Shown here: positions 49,030 through 57,498 of the stretch, in pieces
Numbering within the stretch: the stretch's first letter is position 1
How the letters are laid out: each line of letters starts with the position of its first letter
From: [Mycobacterium] stephanolepidis
Lineage (GTDB): Bacteria > Actinomycetota > Actinomycetes > Mycobacteriales > Mycobacteriaceae
Direction: 5' to 3'
DNA: 64,000 nucleotides
Assembly: GCF_002356335.1 (NCBI RefSeq)
Contig: NZ_AP018165.1
Coordinates: 2,108,001 to 2,172,000, forward strand
Translations under genes and position numbers: made by a program
Notes under the pieces: generated by a model
What the model saw: only the letters and a program-made list of their open reading frames with translations
The model's database searches: none
What the model was told of the DNA's origin: nothing

Positions 49030-50576
49030 CGGGACTCCTGTGCCTGAGCAGATGGGTTGTCGGTCTGGATGCGCGTGGCCGGCCGATCGCTCGGGGCCAG
49101 GCTGTCGTGCGCGAGCAGGGCATCGGCACGTGAGAGCGATGGCCCGGAGGCGAACAGATCCAGAATCGACGAGGGGATGGTGAGTGCGGGCTTGTGCAGG
49201 CCGAGTGCCTCGAGGGTCTTGTCACCCTCGGCTTCGGTATCGATGCAGTACCGCACACCGGTATCGGATATCCACTGGTACCCGCCGGCGCCGCCCGGCT
49301 GCACCAGGTATCCGATGCCGGGAGCGATGGCGACCCGTGTCGGGGTTGCCGCGGAGGAGATCAGCTGCACGGTGTGCGCCGAGTCGGAAAGGGGCAGAAC
49401 CGAACCGGCAAGCAGTGACCACGAATCCGAGGAGGCGTCGGCCGTCCTGGTGAAGCGTGAGCACAGCACGGGATCCTCGGTGGCAGCCAGCGGCTTGACG
49501 GCGGCGCTGGGGAACACCCTGGTGTCGATCGCCGAAGACGTCGGCAGGTGTGCCGTCTGATCGGCGGTCAGCCGCGGTGGCTGTTCCAGACCGTATGAGT
49601 TCGCGTTGCGCAGTACCGATGCGATCACCGGTGAAACCTGTTGCACACCATCGGCTAGCACTGCGTAGTACACCGGAGTGTTATCGGTGGAGGAGCTCAC
49701 CAGCACCGAGCCGATGGGCGCCGCGACCGGCAACGCGTAGGCGGTAGGCGTCCCGGCTCCTTGGATAGGCGGAACTACGAGCGCCGGAGCCTCGGGAATC
49801 GCGTTGAGTAGACGAGTAGTCACGGGGCGCACGGCAGGCGGTGCGGTGAGGCCCAGTGCGCTCGTGACGGCGACGTCACCGAGGTTGAGCGCGCTGCGCT
49901 TCCCGTCCCACAGCAGCCAGGTGCCCGCGTCGGAGGACACCACCGCAGCACGGTCGCGGGGGAGGTCGAAGGCCTTGTCCCCACTGGTGTCCAAGGCTCC
50001 GGCGATCACGGTTACCGCGCGGTTTTCGCTGGACTCGCACACCGCCCATGCGGCATCGGTGCTCTTGGCCTGCACCATGCGCTCCGGTGCGCCCGGAATG
50101 CCGATCAGGTTTCCGCGCGGAAACTGGTCGAGCTGAGTGCTTTTGACCATCGTCGGGTCGACGGCCTTGCCTGCGATGAGACGGGCCGAGGTGAGGTTGA
50201 GCACCGGGTGCAGGTTGTCACCCACCCGGACATAGAGCGCCGCGGTCGACCGGTCGGCCAGCACCGGATCGGTGCCGGCGATACCGGAGGGGCGCAGCAG
50301 GCTGAAGACGAAGCACCCGACAATTCCGGTGACGACGATGACGGCGCCCATGCTGAATGCGCGGGATTGGGTACGCAGCGGATCAACGAGCATCCGAGCG
50401 TCGTGCAACGCGACACCAGAGGCTATGCGCCGCATGACAAATCGCCATCCGGTGACTTGATGCCCGGTGACGAACCCGCGACGGTACTTCAGTGGTTCGG
50501 GGTTCTCACTGGCCGGAGTGCGTGATGCGAAGGCCCGGCGCTCGGAGTTCGCGTTGTTGTCTCGGTTATCGCTCAT
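49026..50576 (-). CDS. eccB3: ESX-3 core component EccB3
   Basis: A 516-aa single-pass membrane protein of the ESX-3 core complex. A polar N-terminus with [20 protein letters not shown] precedes one helix at about 75-94 ([20 protein letters not shown]). The large periplasmic domain begins with [20 protein letters not shown] and [19 protein letters not shown], and has the repeated beta modules typical of EccB, with [20 protein letters not shown] near the C-terminus. The start overlaps the eccA3 stop and the stop overlaps eccC3. Confidence 0.95.
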   Translation of the reverse strand: MSDNRDNNANSERRAFASRTPASENPEPLKYRRGFVTGHQVTGWRFVMRRIASGVALHDARMLVDPLRTQSRAFSMGAVIVVTGIVGCFVFSLLRPSGIAGTDPVLADRSTAALYVRVGDNLHPVLNLTSARLIAGKAVDPTMVKSTQLDQFPRGNLIGIPGAPERMVQAKSTDAAWAVCESSENRAVTVIAGALDTSGDKAFDLPRDRAAVVSSDAGTWLLWDGKRSALNLGDVAVTSALGLTAPPAVRPVTTRLLNAIPEAPALVVPPIQGAGTPTAYALPVAAPIGSVLVSSSTDNTPVYYAVLADGVQQVSPVIASVLRNANSYGLEQPPRLTADQTAHLPTSSAIDTRVFPSAAVKPLAATEDPVLCSRFTRTADASSDSWSLLAGSVLPLSDSAHTVQLISSAATPTRVAIAPGIGYLVQPGGAGGYQWISDTGVRYCIDTEAEGDKTLEALGLHKPALTIPSSILDLFASGPSLSRADALLAHDSLAPSDRPATRIQTDNPSAQAQESR

Positions 50577-52435
50577 TTCTGGACCGACGTCCCGGGAGCC
50601 GACAGTCCGAGGCCGGCGACGATGGCCTCCACCGATGCCTGAACGTCCTCGACGGTGACGGTCATGAGGTCGTCGTCGCTGAATTCTTCGGCGCCTGAGT
50701 TGTCAAGGCGGTGTTCACGTTCCTCCTCGGAGCGTTCCACGACGTTACGGACGAATCGACCGTTACCGGCGACGTCGATGCTGCGGCGTGCGATGCCGCG
50801 GGTATCTGGAGCCTCTGCCGCACACATCGCGGAGAAGGCGGTGAGCAGCTCGGCAGCGGCGCCCTCGTCGAACTTGCTGTCGCGCACAGATGCCATCGCC
50901 GATGCGATTTCGACGAGCTCCGGCGGTGCGTACGAGGGGAATTCGATGGACCGCGTGAAACGGGAGCGCAGACCCTCGTTGGTGTCGAGGAACTGGTCCA
51001 GCTCGGCGCGGTATCCGGCGACGATCACGACCAGACGGTCGCGGTCGTTTTCCATCCGGGCCAGCAGGGTGTCGATGGCAACGAGACCGAAGTCATTCTT
51101 GGCGCCGGTGGACACCAACGCGTATGCCTCATCGAGGAACAGCACGCCGTCGAGCGCGCTGTCGATGACGGCGTTGGTCTTGGCTTCGGTCTCACCGATG
51201 TGCTGACCGATGAGGTCGGCACGGTGTACCTCGCGAACGTTCTCGCGCTTGAGAAGCCCCAAGCCGCAATAGATCTTGGCGACCACACGGGCGATGGTGG
51301 TCTTACCGGTGCCGGGGGGGCCCGCGAACACCAGGTGGTGGGTGCGGTGGCCGACGGCAAGTCCGCGGTCCTGGCGCCGTAGTGCCATCGCCACAGAACT
51401 CTTGAGTCGCGAGACCTGGTCCTTCACCTGCTCCAGGCCGATGAATTCGCTGAGCTGTTGCTCGGCCTCTGCCAGCAGGATCGCCTTGCGCTCGTGAGCC
51501 TCAGGATCGATGAAATCCTCTTCGGTGGGCTCGGTTTCAGGATCCCACGGATCGGTACGGGCAGCGATACGCGCGGCTGTCGTGGTGTGCAGACCCACGC
51601 TCGGATCGGTGAGCGCATGCTCAATCTCGGTGTTCTCCGGATTGGCCGCGTACAGATCCTGGAGCACCTCGGTCGCGGTCTCTTCGTCGCCGTGGTGGCG
51701 CAGGTTGAGCGCCTTGGCCAGTGCGCCGTCGGTGGCTGCCACTTCGATGGGACCGCTGGGGTCTTCGAGGTAGGAGAGGGCGGGATTGACCATGCCGAGC
51801 TTGGCGAGCGCAATACCCAGGGTGATCCGTACGGCGTGGGACGTGGTGGGGTCCAACGACGCGTCGGTGACAACCGGGGTCAGCAGCGTGACGACATCGG
51901 ACCAACGTTCGGCCCGGTTCTGCATGGCGACAGCTGCCCAGCGGGCGTTGAACCACCCGGGGCGTCGCTCGGTGACAGCGGCTATCAGCTCGGCGGCCTT
52001 GACGTAATCACCCTTGTCCACGAGGGCCGCCGCGTAGGCGAGGTGATAGTCGTTGGGTCCGCTGGCACGGAACTCTAGGTAGAGCCCGGAGTCGTAGAGG
52101 AAGGTGAGGTCGCCCGGGTGCAGGTTCACCGCATGCTGAAGATGCCCAGCGGTCGCCGCAGTCTCGGAAATCGCTTCCAGGACGTCGATGGTGGCGCCCC
52201 CGGAGGCTGCCAGACCGACCCAGACATCACAGTGGTCTTGAGCGGTTCGGCACAGCGAAGTGAAGCCGTAACGCGCCGCTGGCAAATCTGCGGGACGTCG
52301 CCTGTCATTGACGGAGAGACCAAGAGCCCGGCAACAGGTTGCGAAGCGGCTCTCTAGTTCGGGATCTATGCGGGCTGACGGATTCACCGCCGGCGCCGCA
52401 CGGTCCAGCTGGCCAACTCGTTCACGAATATCCAC
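50573..52435 (-). CDS. eccA3: ESX-3 AAA+ ATPase EccA3
   Basis: A 620-aa cytosolic AAA+ ATPase (CbxX/CfqX type) with an N-terminal TPR-like domain of about 270 residues. Walker A is FAGPPGTGKTTIARVVAK (about 370), Walker B is LDGVLFLDEAYALV, and arginine-finger region NEGLRSRFTRSIEFPSY follows. EccA proteins help release PE-PPE proteins from EspG. The start is GTG at 52435 with AAGGG about 6 nt upstream. An in-frame TAA lies immediately before it and ends an 81-codon leader frame. First gene of the ESX-3 operon; an IdeR-like box lies about 290 bp upstream. Confidence 0.95.
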   Translation of the reverse strand: MDIRERVGQLDRAAPAVNPSARIDPELESRFATCCRALGLSVNDRRRPADLPAARYGFTSLCRTAQDHCDVWVGLAASGGATIDVLEAISETAATAGHLQHAVNLHPGDLTFLYDSGLYLEFRASGPNDYHLAYAAALVDKGDYVKAAELIAAVTERRPGWFNARWAAVAMQNRAERWSDVVTLLTPVVTDASLDPTTSHAVRITLGIALAKLGMVNPALSYLEDPSGPIEVAATDGALAKALNLRHHGDEETATEVLQDLYAANPENTEIEHALTDPSVGLHTTTAARIAARTDPWDPETEPTEEDFIDPEAHERKAILLAEAEQQLSEFIGLEQVKDQVSRLKSSVAMALRRQDRGLAVGHRTHHLVFAGPPGTGKTTIARVVAKIYCGLGLLKRENVREVHRADLIGQHIGETEAKTNAVIDSALDGVLFLDEAYALVSTGAKNDFGLVAIDTLLARMENDRDRLVVIVAGYRAELDQFLDTNEGLRSRFTRSIEFPSYAPPELVEIASAMASVRDSKFDEGAAAELLTAFSAMCAAEAPDTRGIARRSIDVAGNGRFVRNVVERSEEEREHRLDNSGAEEFSDDDLMTVTVEDVQASVEAIVAGLGLSAPGTSVQK

Positions 52436-52681
52436 TTACAGCCCTTCACCCGATCGACACGCTCGCTGACTGGAGTAGTCGGGCCGCGAACGTGAATAGT
52501 TCCTCGCCTGTATGTCTGGAGCAGCTGGCAAACTTGAAGCACATCGCCCACCCTCGGCACCGCCGCCCCATTTTTGGTAGCGGTGATCACTTCGGTGTTC
52601 TGACCCATCAGCAATGAGCACTGGTGTGACTGTCGCCACAACCGGGCGTTCGAGTTGATTAACTCGTTCGCGAGTGCTCAT
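52436..52681 (-). other. 81-codon leader frame between the iron box and eccA3
   Basis: An ATG at 52681 with AAAGG 6 nt upstream opens a frame of 81 codons. Its TAA (52436-52438) abuts the eccA3 GTG, in the same frame. Its first residues, MSTRERVNQLERPV, resemble the EccA3 start MDIRERVGQLDRAA, and the first ~26 nt after codon 3 match at 19 positions. The rest has no recognisable similarity and unusual composition. It could be a translated leader, a decayed duplicate of the eccA3 5' end, or chance. A different frame (52384-52641, minus) is also open over the same DNA. The remainder of the 397-bp gap holds the two iron boxes. Confidence 0.35.
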
Positions 52682-52724
52682 CCACCGCCTTTGTTCATGG
52701 CACCGTTGCCTGCTCGGCAAGAGA

Positions 52725-52743
52725 TTAGCATTCCCTTACCTAA
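52725..52743 (-). promoter_or_regulatory. Candidate IdeR iron box upstream of ESX-3
   Basis: TTAGCATTCCCTTACCTAA matches the mycobacterial IdeR consensus TTAGGTTAGGCTAACCTAA at 13 of 19 positions, with good outer halves and a poor centre. It lies about 290 bp upstream of eccA3 and 44 bp before the leader ATG. Iron-dependent repression of ESX-3 by IdeR is known in mycobacteria. A further half-site-like GGCTAACC lies at 52752-52759. A Zur site may also exist but I could not identify one. Confidence 0.5.
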
Positions 52744-52783
52744 GTGTCGATGGCTAACCCTAGCCCTGCGCAGGTCAAGATGG

Positions 52784-52802
52784 TTAGGCTAGCCTAAACT
52801 AA
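52784..52802 (+). promoter_or_regulatory. IdeR iron box upstream of the siderophore-interacting protein gene
   Basis: TTAGGCTAGCCTAAACTAA matches the IdeR consensus at 16 of 19 positions and contains the perfect 14-bp palindrome TTAGGCTAGCCTAA. It lies 30 bp before the ATG at 52833, a usual operator position over the promoter. In iron-replete cells IdeR would block transcription. It could also act on the divergent ESX-3 promoter about 40 bp away. Confidence 0.82.
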
Positions 52803-52832
52803 AAGCGCACTCAGCGAATCCAGGAGGGTGTA

Positions 52833-53546
52833 ATGCCGAGCACAGTGATGCAACCGACACGCGGATGGCAGGGCGCGGTTCTCAAATTGTTCCGAGCCGG
52901 CGATTTCCAGCTAACAGTGACCGGTCGGCGCGAGCTGACCGACAACTATGTGAGGCTCAGCTTCTCCGCCGGCGGCCTGCTGCAGGACCGAGACATTCAT
53001 CCGACCATGTGGATCCGGTTGTGGTTCTCGGATGGGGAGAAGCTGCACCAGCGCGGATACACGCTGGTCAACCCGGATCCGCGGGCCGATACCGTCGATA
53101 TCGAATTCGCGCTGCACGACGGGCTGGCGGCACGCTGGGCACAGGCGGCCCTGGTGGGCGACACCATCGAGGCCACCGTGTTGGGCAGCCACTTCGAACT
53201 GCCCGTTCCGGCTCCGCGGGGATACGTCATCGTCGGCGACAGCGCGTCTCTGCCCGCGATCAACTCCCTGCTGGAAGCAATCGGCGACAGCCCGGCCACG
53301 GTTTTCCTGGAGGCCGCGCACGAGAGCGACAAGACGCTGCCGGTGAATGGGAATGCCGTCTGGGTGGATCGCCATGGCGACCCATCGCTGGTTCAGGTGG
53401 TGTGTGAGGCGGCCTTCGATGCCCCCGATTTCTTCGGGTGGGTGGCATGCGACACCCGGACCACTCGCGAGGTTGCGCAAGTCCTCAAGGATCACTACGG
53501 CATTCCGCGCAGGGCGATGAAAGCCCAGGCCTACTGGATGGCCTGA
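52833..53546 (+). CDS. Siderophore-interacting protein (ViuB/SIP family flavin reductase)
   Basis: A 237-aa FAD-binding protein of the siderophore-interacting family, which reduces ferric siderophore to release iron in the cytoplasm. The FAD motif is RGYTLVNPDPRADTVDIEF (about residues 70-88), followed by LHDGLAARWAQAA and the NAD(P)H domain with GYVIVGDSASLPAINSLLEA; the C-terminus is the family-typical HYGIPRRAMKAQAYWM. An IdeR box lies 30 bp upstream and GGAGG sits 10 nt before the ATG. Divergent from ESX-3, it probably handles ferric mycobactin or carboxymycobactin. It is shorter than IrtA's N-terminal SIP domain but has the same fold. Confidence 0.9.
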   Translation: MPSTVMQPTRGWQGAVLKLFRAGDFQLTVTGRRELTDNYVRLSFSAGGLLQDRDIHPTMWIRLWFSDGEKLHQRGYTLVNPDPRADTVDIEFALHDGLAARWAQAALVGDTIEATVLGSHFELPVPAPRGYVIVGDSASLPAINSLLEAIGDSPATVFLEAAHESDKTLPVNGNAVWVDRHGDPSLVQVVCEAAFDAPDFFGWVACDTRTTREVAQVLKDHYGIPRRAMKAQAYWMA

Positions 53547-53578
53547 GGGAAAATGTCGCGGTAACGGCTCGATCGGCT

Positions 53579-53893
53579 CTAGGAAGCGAGCCGCAGTCGC
53601 GGCATCTGCCGACCCGCGGCAGCATCCAGAATCGTGGTGACGGTACCGAAGCGGTCGGTCGCACGCCGGCACAGCTCGCGTAGCTGGCGGGGGTCGGTGG
53701 CATCGGCGGCGATGGCCATGACCTCATCTGCGCCATAGCCGTGCAGCATCCTCGTCAGATCGGTGGTGTGTCTGCCGCAGATGACCACCCGGTGCCCGTT
53801 GCGCACCAGTATCCGCACAATTTCACGCCCGCTCGGGTCGTCGGCGTTGAGGACGACGACAACATCGGGGCCGGGGGTCGTGTCGATCTGCAT
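53579..53893 (-). CDS. Short Rossmann-fold protein resembling an SDR N-terminal half
   Basis: A 104-aa protein. It looks like the first half of a short-chain dehydrogenase: strand VVVVLNADDPSGREIVRIL in place of the usual TGxxxGxG, then VVICGRHTTDLTRML, AIAADATDPRQLRELCRRA and FGTVTTILDAA where NNAG would be. No YxxxK catalytic motif is present. It may be a non-enzymatic regulatory fold or a decayed remnant. Codon use looks normal, which favours a real gene. It converges on the siderophore-interacting gene 32 bp away. Function unknown. Confidence 0.6.
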   Translation of the reverse strand: MQIDTTPGPDVVVVLNADDPSGREIVRILVRNGHRVVICGRHTTDLTRMLHGYGADEVMAIAADATDPRQLRELCRRATDRFGTVTTILDAAAGRQMPRLRLAS

Positions 53894-54209
53894 GTCCTTA
53901 TTGAGCCAGCGATTCCTGGGTTTCGGGTGTGAGCGCCATGTGGATTGGTTGGATGACCTCCGCCGTTGATTCTATTCACGCAGAGTCCGCGGGCCGCGTC
54001 CTCGTGCGCTCTTTGCGATCACCCTGAATGCAATCTCGCTGGTCGCACGACGGTGGCGCAATGGTGCACATGCGACCGTCCGTTGCAGGTAGGGGCGGGT
54101 GGGGACCGGCGCATTGAAGCCGACCTGACAGATATCGAATTCATCCGCCAGATGGCCATTGAGCTGGCCTTTAGCGTGTTGGCGAGGTTGTCTCACGTCA
54201 GGAGGACTG
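53894..54209. other. 316-bp divergent gap before the GntR gene
   Basis: The region between the short Rossmann gene (minus) and the GntR regulator (plus). It contains a 7-bp inverted repeat, GGTCGCA (54041-54047) and TGCGACC (54071-54077), which could be an operator for the GntR protein, though the 23-bp spacing is longer than usual. A GGAGG at 54201-54205 serves the regulator. Open frames here (for example 53966-54454, plus) show no recognisable protein character and I treat them as chance. Confidence 0.4.
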
Positions 54210-54976
54210 GTGGCCGCTGCCGAGCCCACGCCATTGCGCCGCCCGCGTGCCGATCAGGCGCGACTGGTGGCCGATGTGTTGCGTCATCAGATCCACGCCG
54301 GTGCATACGCCGACGGCGGCCTACCGAGCGAGCAGGACCTGGCCGCGGAGTTCTTCGTTTCGCGCAACACGGTCCGCGAGGCGCTGACGACGCTGAAAGA
54401 AGAAGGCCTCATCGAGCGGGGGCCGCGTACCGGCACCCACGTGGCGCTACGTAAATACGAGCACGGACTGGACGCGCTACTGGGGCTGAAAGAGACATTC
54501 AAGGGATACTGCGAGGTCTGGAACGAGGTTCGCGTCATTCAGGAGGTGAACGCGCCTCCTGCGGTCGCGCATAGATTGCGCCTCGATCCCGGCGCGCGCG
54601 TCATCTTCATCGAGAGGCTGCGATACCTCGGAGATCTACCGCTGAGTCTGGACAAGACCTATCTGACCTCTGACGTGGGGGAGGTCTGACCTCTGACGTG
54701 GGGGAGGCGGTCATCGAGCATCAGCTCGAGAGCAATGACGTCTTCGCCCTCATCGAGCGCGTCACAGGGCGCAGGTTGGGATCGGCCAACCTGGCGCTGG
54801 AGGCAGTCTCGGCGGATTCGCATTCGGCTGCGACGTTGCAGGTACCCGATAGCGCGCCACTGCTGCTCCTGGAACGACTGACCCACCTCGACGACGGGAC
54901 CCCCGTCGACCTCGAGTACATCAGAATGTGCGGTGATCGAATCACTTTGCGCAGCAATCTATTAAGGGATATCTGA
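54210..54976 (+). pseudogene. GntR/HutC-family regulator disrupted by a frameshift
   Basis: The GTG start at 54210 (GGAGG 4 nt upstream) opens an N-terminal GntR winged helix: ADQARLVADVLRHQIHAGAY, LPSEQDLAAEFFVSRNTVRE, LTTLKEEGLIERGPRTGTHV. The UTRA ligand-binding domain then begins (VNAPPAVAHRLRLDPGARVI, FIERLRYLGDLPLSLDKTYL) but stops at 54687-54689 after ...YLTSDVGEV. The missing part continues in another frame from about 54693 to 54976: GEAVIEHQLESNDVFALIE, LLLLERLTHLDDGTPVDLEY, then the stop. An exact 23-bp tandem duplication causes the break. Without it the protein would be 247 aa, the family norm. The regulator sits 8 bp before the ferredoxin gene, so it probably controlled that operon. 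Confidence 0.88.
54662..54707 (+). repeat. 23-bp exact tandem duplication inside the GntR gene
   Basis: Bases 54662-54684 are repeated exactly at 54685-54707. The unit starts TCTGACC and ends GGGGGAGG. As 23 is not a multiple of three, the second copy shifts the frame and brings in a TGA. Removing either copy restores an uninterrupted 247-codon GntR gene. Confidence 0.97.
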
Positions 54977-54984
54977 GGCTTCTC

Positions 54985-55212
54985 ATGACACTGGTCAACA
55001 ACCGTATCGACGTTCCCGTCACCATCGACGAGTCGCTCTGCATCGAAGGCTGCACGTTGTGTGTTGACATCTGCCCACTGGACTCGCTGGCCATCAATCC
55101 CGAAAACGGCAAGGCATTCATGCATGTCGATGAGTGCTGGTACTGCGGACCCTGCGCGGCCCGCTGTCCCACCGGTGCGGTCACCGTCAACATGCCCTAT
55201 CTCATCCGTTAA
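54985..55212 (+). CDS. Two-cluster [4Fe-4S] ferredoxin-like protein (AprB-like)
   Basis: A 75-aa protein with two iron-sulfur cluster motifs. The first is C-x3-C-x2-C-x3-CP (CIEGCTLCVDICP) and the second is the standard C-x2-C-x2-C-x3-CP (CWYCGPCAARCP). The pattern recalls the beta subunit of adenylylsulfate reductase and related small electron carriers that dock to FAD subunits. It should pass electrons to or from the flavoprotein at 58238-60919, four genes downstream in the same operon. ATG 54985 lies 8 bp after the GntR remnant. Confidence 0.83.
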   Translation: MTLVNNRIDVPVTIDESLCIEGCTLCVDICPLDSLAINPENGKAFMHVDECWYCGPCAARCPTGAVTVNMPYLIR

Positions 55213-55225
55213 GTCAGGACAGCTC

Positions 55226-56623
55226 ATGAACAGAACAGCCCTTCTCTCCGCCCTCCTTCTCACCCTCGTCGCCGGCTGCTCCCTGGATTCCGGGTCCGGC
55301 TCTGACAATGACGTGACAGTCGTCGTCGGATATCAGTCCAAGACCATCAACACCGTGACCGCGGGAACGCTGCTGCGTGCCCAGGGCTACCTCGAGAAGA
55401 GGCTCGCCGAGGCCGGGTCGCGCACCGGGACCAAGTACACGGTGCAGTGGCAGGACTACGACACCGGAGCACCGATCACCGCGCAGATGCTCGCCGAGAA
55501 GATCGACATCGGCTCGATGGGCGACTATCCGCTGCTGATCAACGGATCCAAGACTCAGGCCAATGAGAAGGCACGTACCGAACTCGTGTCGATCACCGGC
55601 TACAACGCCAAGGGCGCACTCAACATGGTTGTAGTGCCACCGAATTCACCGATCACCACTTTGCCCGAACTGAAGGGAAAGAAGGTGTCCGCGAGTGTGG
55701 GCTCGGCGGGGCACGGCACGTTGGTGCGCGCGCTGCGCAACGAGGGGCTCGACCCGACCAAGGATGTCGAGGTGTTGAACCAGCAGCCACAGGTCGGGGC
55801 CTCGGCACTGGAATCCGGTCAGGTGCAGGCATTGTCACAGTTCGTGGCATGGCCGGGTCTGCTGGTCTTCCAGAAGAAGGCCACGCTGCTCTATGACGGT
55901 GCCGAGCTGAACGTTCCCACCTTCCATGGTGTGGTGGTGCGCCGCGACTACGTCAAGCAGCATCCCGAGGTGCTGGACGCCTTCCTGCAGGCTCAGCTCG
56001 ACGCAACCGACTTCATCCACGAGAAGTCCCTCGAGGCCGCGCGCCTCGTCGCCGAGGGTAGCGGCCTACCTCAGGAGGTGGTGTATCTCTACAACGGGCC
56101 CGGTGGCACATCGTTCGATACCACCCTCAAACCCTCGCTCATCGAGGCCTTCAAAAGCGATGTGCCCTACCTGAAATCGATCGGTGACTTCGCCGATCTC
56201 AACATCGACCAATTCGTGCAGGACGGACCGCTGCGCCAGGCCTACACGACGCGCGCCAAGAACTACGAAACCGAACTGGCCGCCAAGGTGAATCCGCTGG
56301 TGCTACAGCCGGCCGCCGGGGCAGATCCGGGTCAAGCCGCCGAAATCTGGTTCGAGGGTAAGGATTCCACACAGGTGTATGCGACGGCGCAGGAGCTGTT
56401 GAAGGCAGTCAACGCAGCGAACGTGTCTGGCCAGAAGATTCGCGCCGCCTATGTCTCAGATGCGGAGTTGGGTACGCGGTGGTTCGCCGATCATGCCTGG
56501 TGGGTCCGGGATTCGGCCGGTCTGCATCCGTTCACCACCAATGCGGGCGCCACCCGATACACCTCCACCCACGCCGGCGCGACGCCCTTGGATTACGCAC
56601 AGGCGCTGGCGGCGGCATCGTGA
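55226..56623 (+). CDS. ABC transporter substrate-binding lipoprotein (sulfonate/nitrate type, long form)
   Basis: A 465-aa exported protein with a lipobox (LLLTLVAGC) after a short hydrophobic stretch. The binding domain has SsuA/NMT1 features: VVGYQSKTINTVTAG, AQMLAEKIDIGSMGDYPLLI, LPELKGKKVSASVGSAGHGT and ALESGQVQALSQFVAWPGLL. It is about 130 residues longer than usual: after residue 360 an extra C-terminal region appears (IWFEGKDSTQVYATAQELLK, RWFADHAWWVRDSAGLHPF), not seen in the ssuA product in this same window. The ligand is unknown. It sits between the ferredoxin and permease genes; its stop overlaps the permease GTG. Confidence 0.85.
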   Translation: MNRTALLSALLLTLVAGCSLDSGSGSDNDVTVVVGYQSKTINTVTAGTLLRAQGYLEKRLAEAGSRTGTKYTVQWQDYDTGAPITAQMLAEKIDIGSMGDYPLLINGSKTQANEKARTELVSITGYNAKGALNMVVVPPNSPITTLPELKGKKVSASVGSAGHGTLVRALRNEGLDPTKDVEVLNQQPQVGASALESGQVQALSQFVAWPGLLVFQKKATLLYDGAELNVPTFHGVVVRRDYVKQHPEVLDAFLQAQLDATDFIHEKSLEAARLVAEGSGLPQEVVYLYNGPGGTSFDTTLKPSLIEAFKSDVPYLKSIGDFADLNIDQFVQDGPLRQAYTTRAKNYETELAAKVNPLVLQPAAGADPGQAAEIWFEGKDSTQVYATAQELLKAVNAANVSGQKIRAAYVSDAELGTRWFADHAWWVRDSAGLHPFTTNAGATRYTSTHAGATPLDYAQALAAAS

Positions 56624-57498
56624 GTAGCCTGCCCATCGTTCAGGCGCGACCGCGAGTGGTCGCGACGGCCCCCGCAGGTGACCGGATCGGCGAGGCCGCT
56701 CATACCCGTCGGCAGGGTTCGCGATACCTCGCCTGGGGGATCCGGGCCTCGTCCGTTGCTGTGGCGGTACTGCTCTGGCAGCTCTTGACGGCAAACAAGG
56801 TGCGTTTCGGGCTGCGATTCGACACACTTCCCACGGTCACCGAGATCGTCTCCGCCCTCGCTAAACGTATTGGAACCGAGCAGTATTGGCTGGACCTCGG
56901 TCAGTCCACCATCCGGATTCTCACCGGGTTCGGCCTGGCGGCGATGCTTGGCGTCATCACCGGAATCTGGCTGGGGCGTTCCCCGCTGTTCGCGAACATC
57001 GTCGGCCCGCTCACCGAGTTGGCTCGCCCGATTCCGGCGATCGCGATCGTGCCGGTGGCCATCCTGTTGTTTCCCAGTGACGAGGCGGGGATCGTGTTCA
57101 TCACCTTTCTCGCGGCCTACTTTCCCATCATGGTGAGCACGCGGCACGCGGTGCGTGCCCTGCCCACGCTGTGGGAGGAGTCGGTCCGCACCCTGGGCGG
57201 CAGCCGTTGGGATGTGTTGCTTCGGGTGGTGCTGCCCGGCAGCCTTCCCGGGGTCTTCGGCGGTCTCTCGGTAGGCATCGGCGTCGCATGGATATGCGTG
57301 ATCTCCGCCGAAATGATCTCAGGGCGTTTGGGAGTCGGGTACCGGACGTGGCAGTCGTACACGGTGTTGGCCTACCCGGATGTGTTTGTCGGGATCATCA
57401 CCATCGGCGTTCTCGGATTCCTGACCTCGGCGGCCGTCGAGTTGGTCGGTCGCCGGGTGACGCGGTGGCTACCCCGCGCCGAGGAGGCACGCTCATGA
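56620..57498 (+). CDS. ABC transporter permease (SsuC/TauC-like)
   Basis: A 292-aa permease of the nitrate/sulfonate/taurine class. A hydrophilic N-terminus of about 40 residues precedes about six helices, starting with ASSVAVAVLLWQLLT. Typical segments are LARPIPAIAIVPVAILLFP and the EAA-type loop WEESVRTLGGSRWDVLLRVV. The GTG start overlaps the stop of the binding-protein gene (GTGA) and the stop overlaps the ATPase start (ATGA). Paralogous to ssuC at 29535 but clearly distinct. Confidence 0.87.
   Translation: MSSLPIVQARPRVVATAPAGDRIGEAAHTRRQGSRYLAWGIRASSVAVAVLLWQLLTANKVRFGLRFDTLPTVTEIVSALAKRIGTEQYWLDLGQSTIRILTGFGLAAMLGVITGIWLGRSPLFANIVGPLTELARPIPAIAIVPVAILLFPSDEAGIVFITFLAAYFPIMVSTRHAVRALPTLWEESVRTLGGSRWDVLLRVVLPGSLPGVFGGLSVGIGVAWICVISAEMISGRLGVGYRTWQSYTVLAYPDVFVGIITIGVLGFLTSAAVELVGRRVTRWLPRAEEARS

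Noticed and set aside
52384..52641. 85-codon minus-strand frame across the eccA3 start
   Set aside because: It overlaps eccA3 in another frame; the sequence looks somewhat protein-like but I could not link it to any family, so it is mentioned only as an alternative.
53966..54454. 162-codon plus-strand frame over the GntR start
   Set aside because: Its second half is a shadow of the GntR winged-helix coding sequence and its first half has no protein character.
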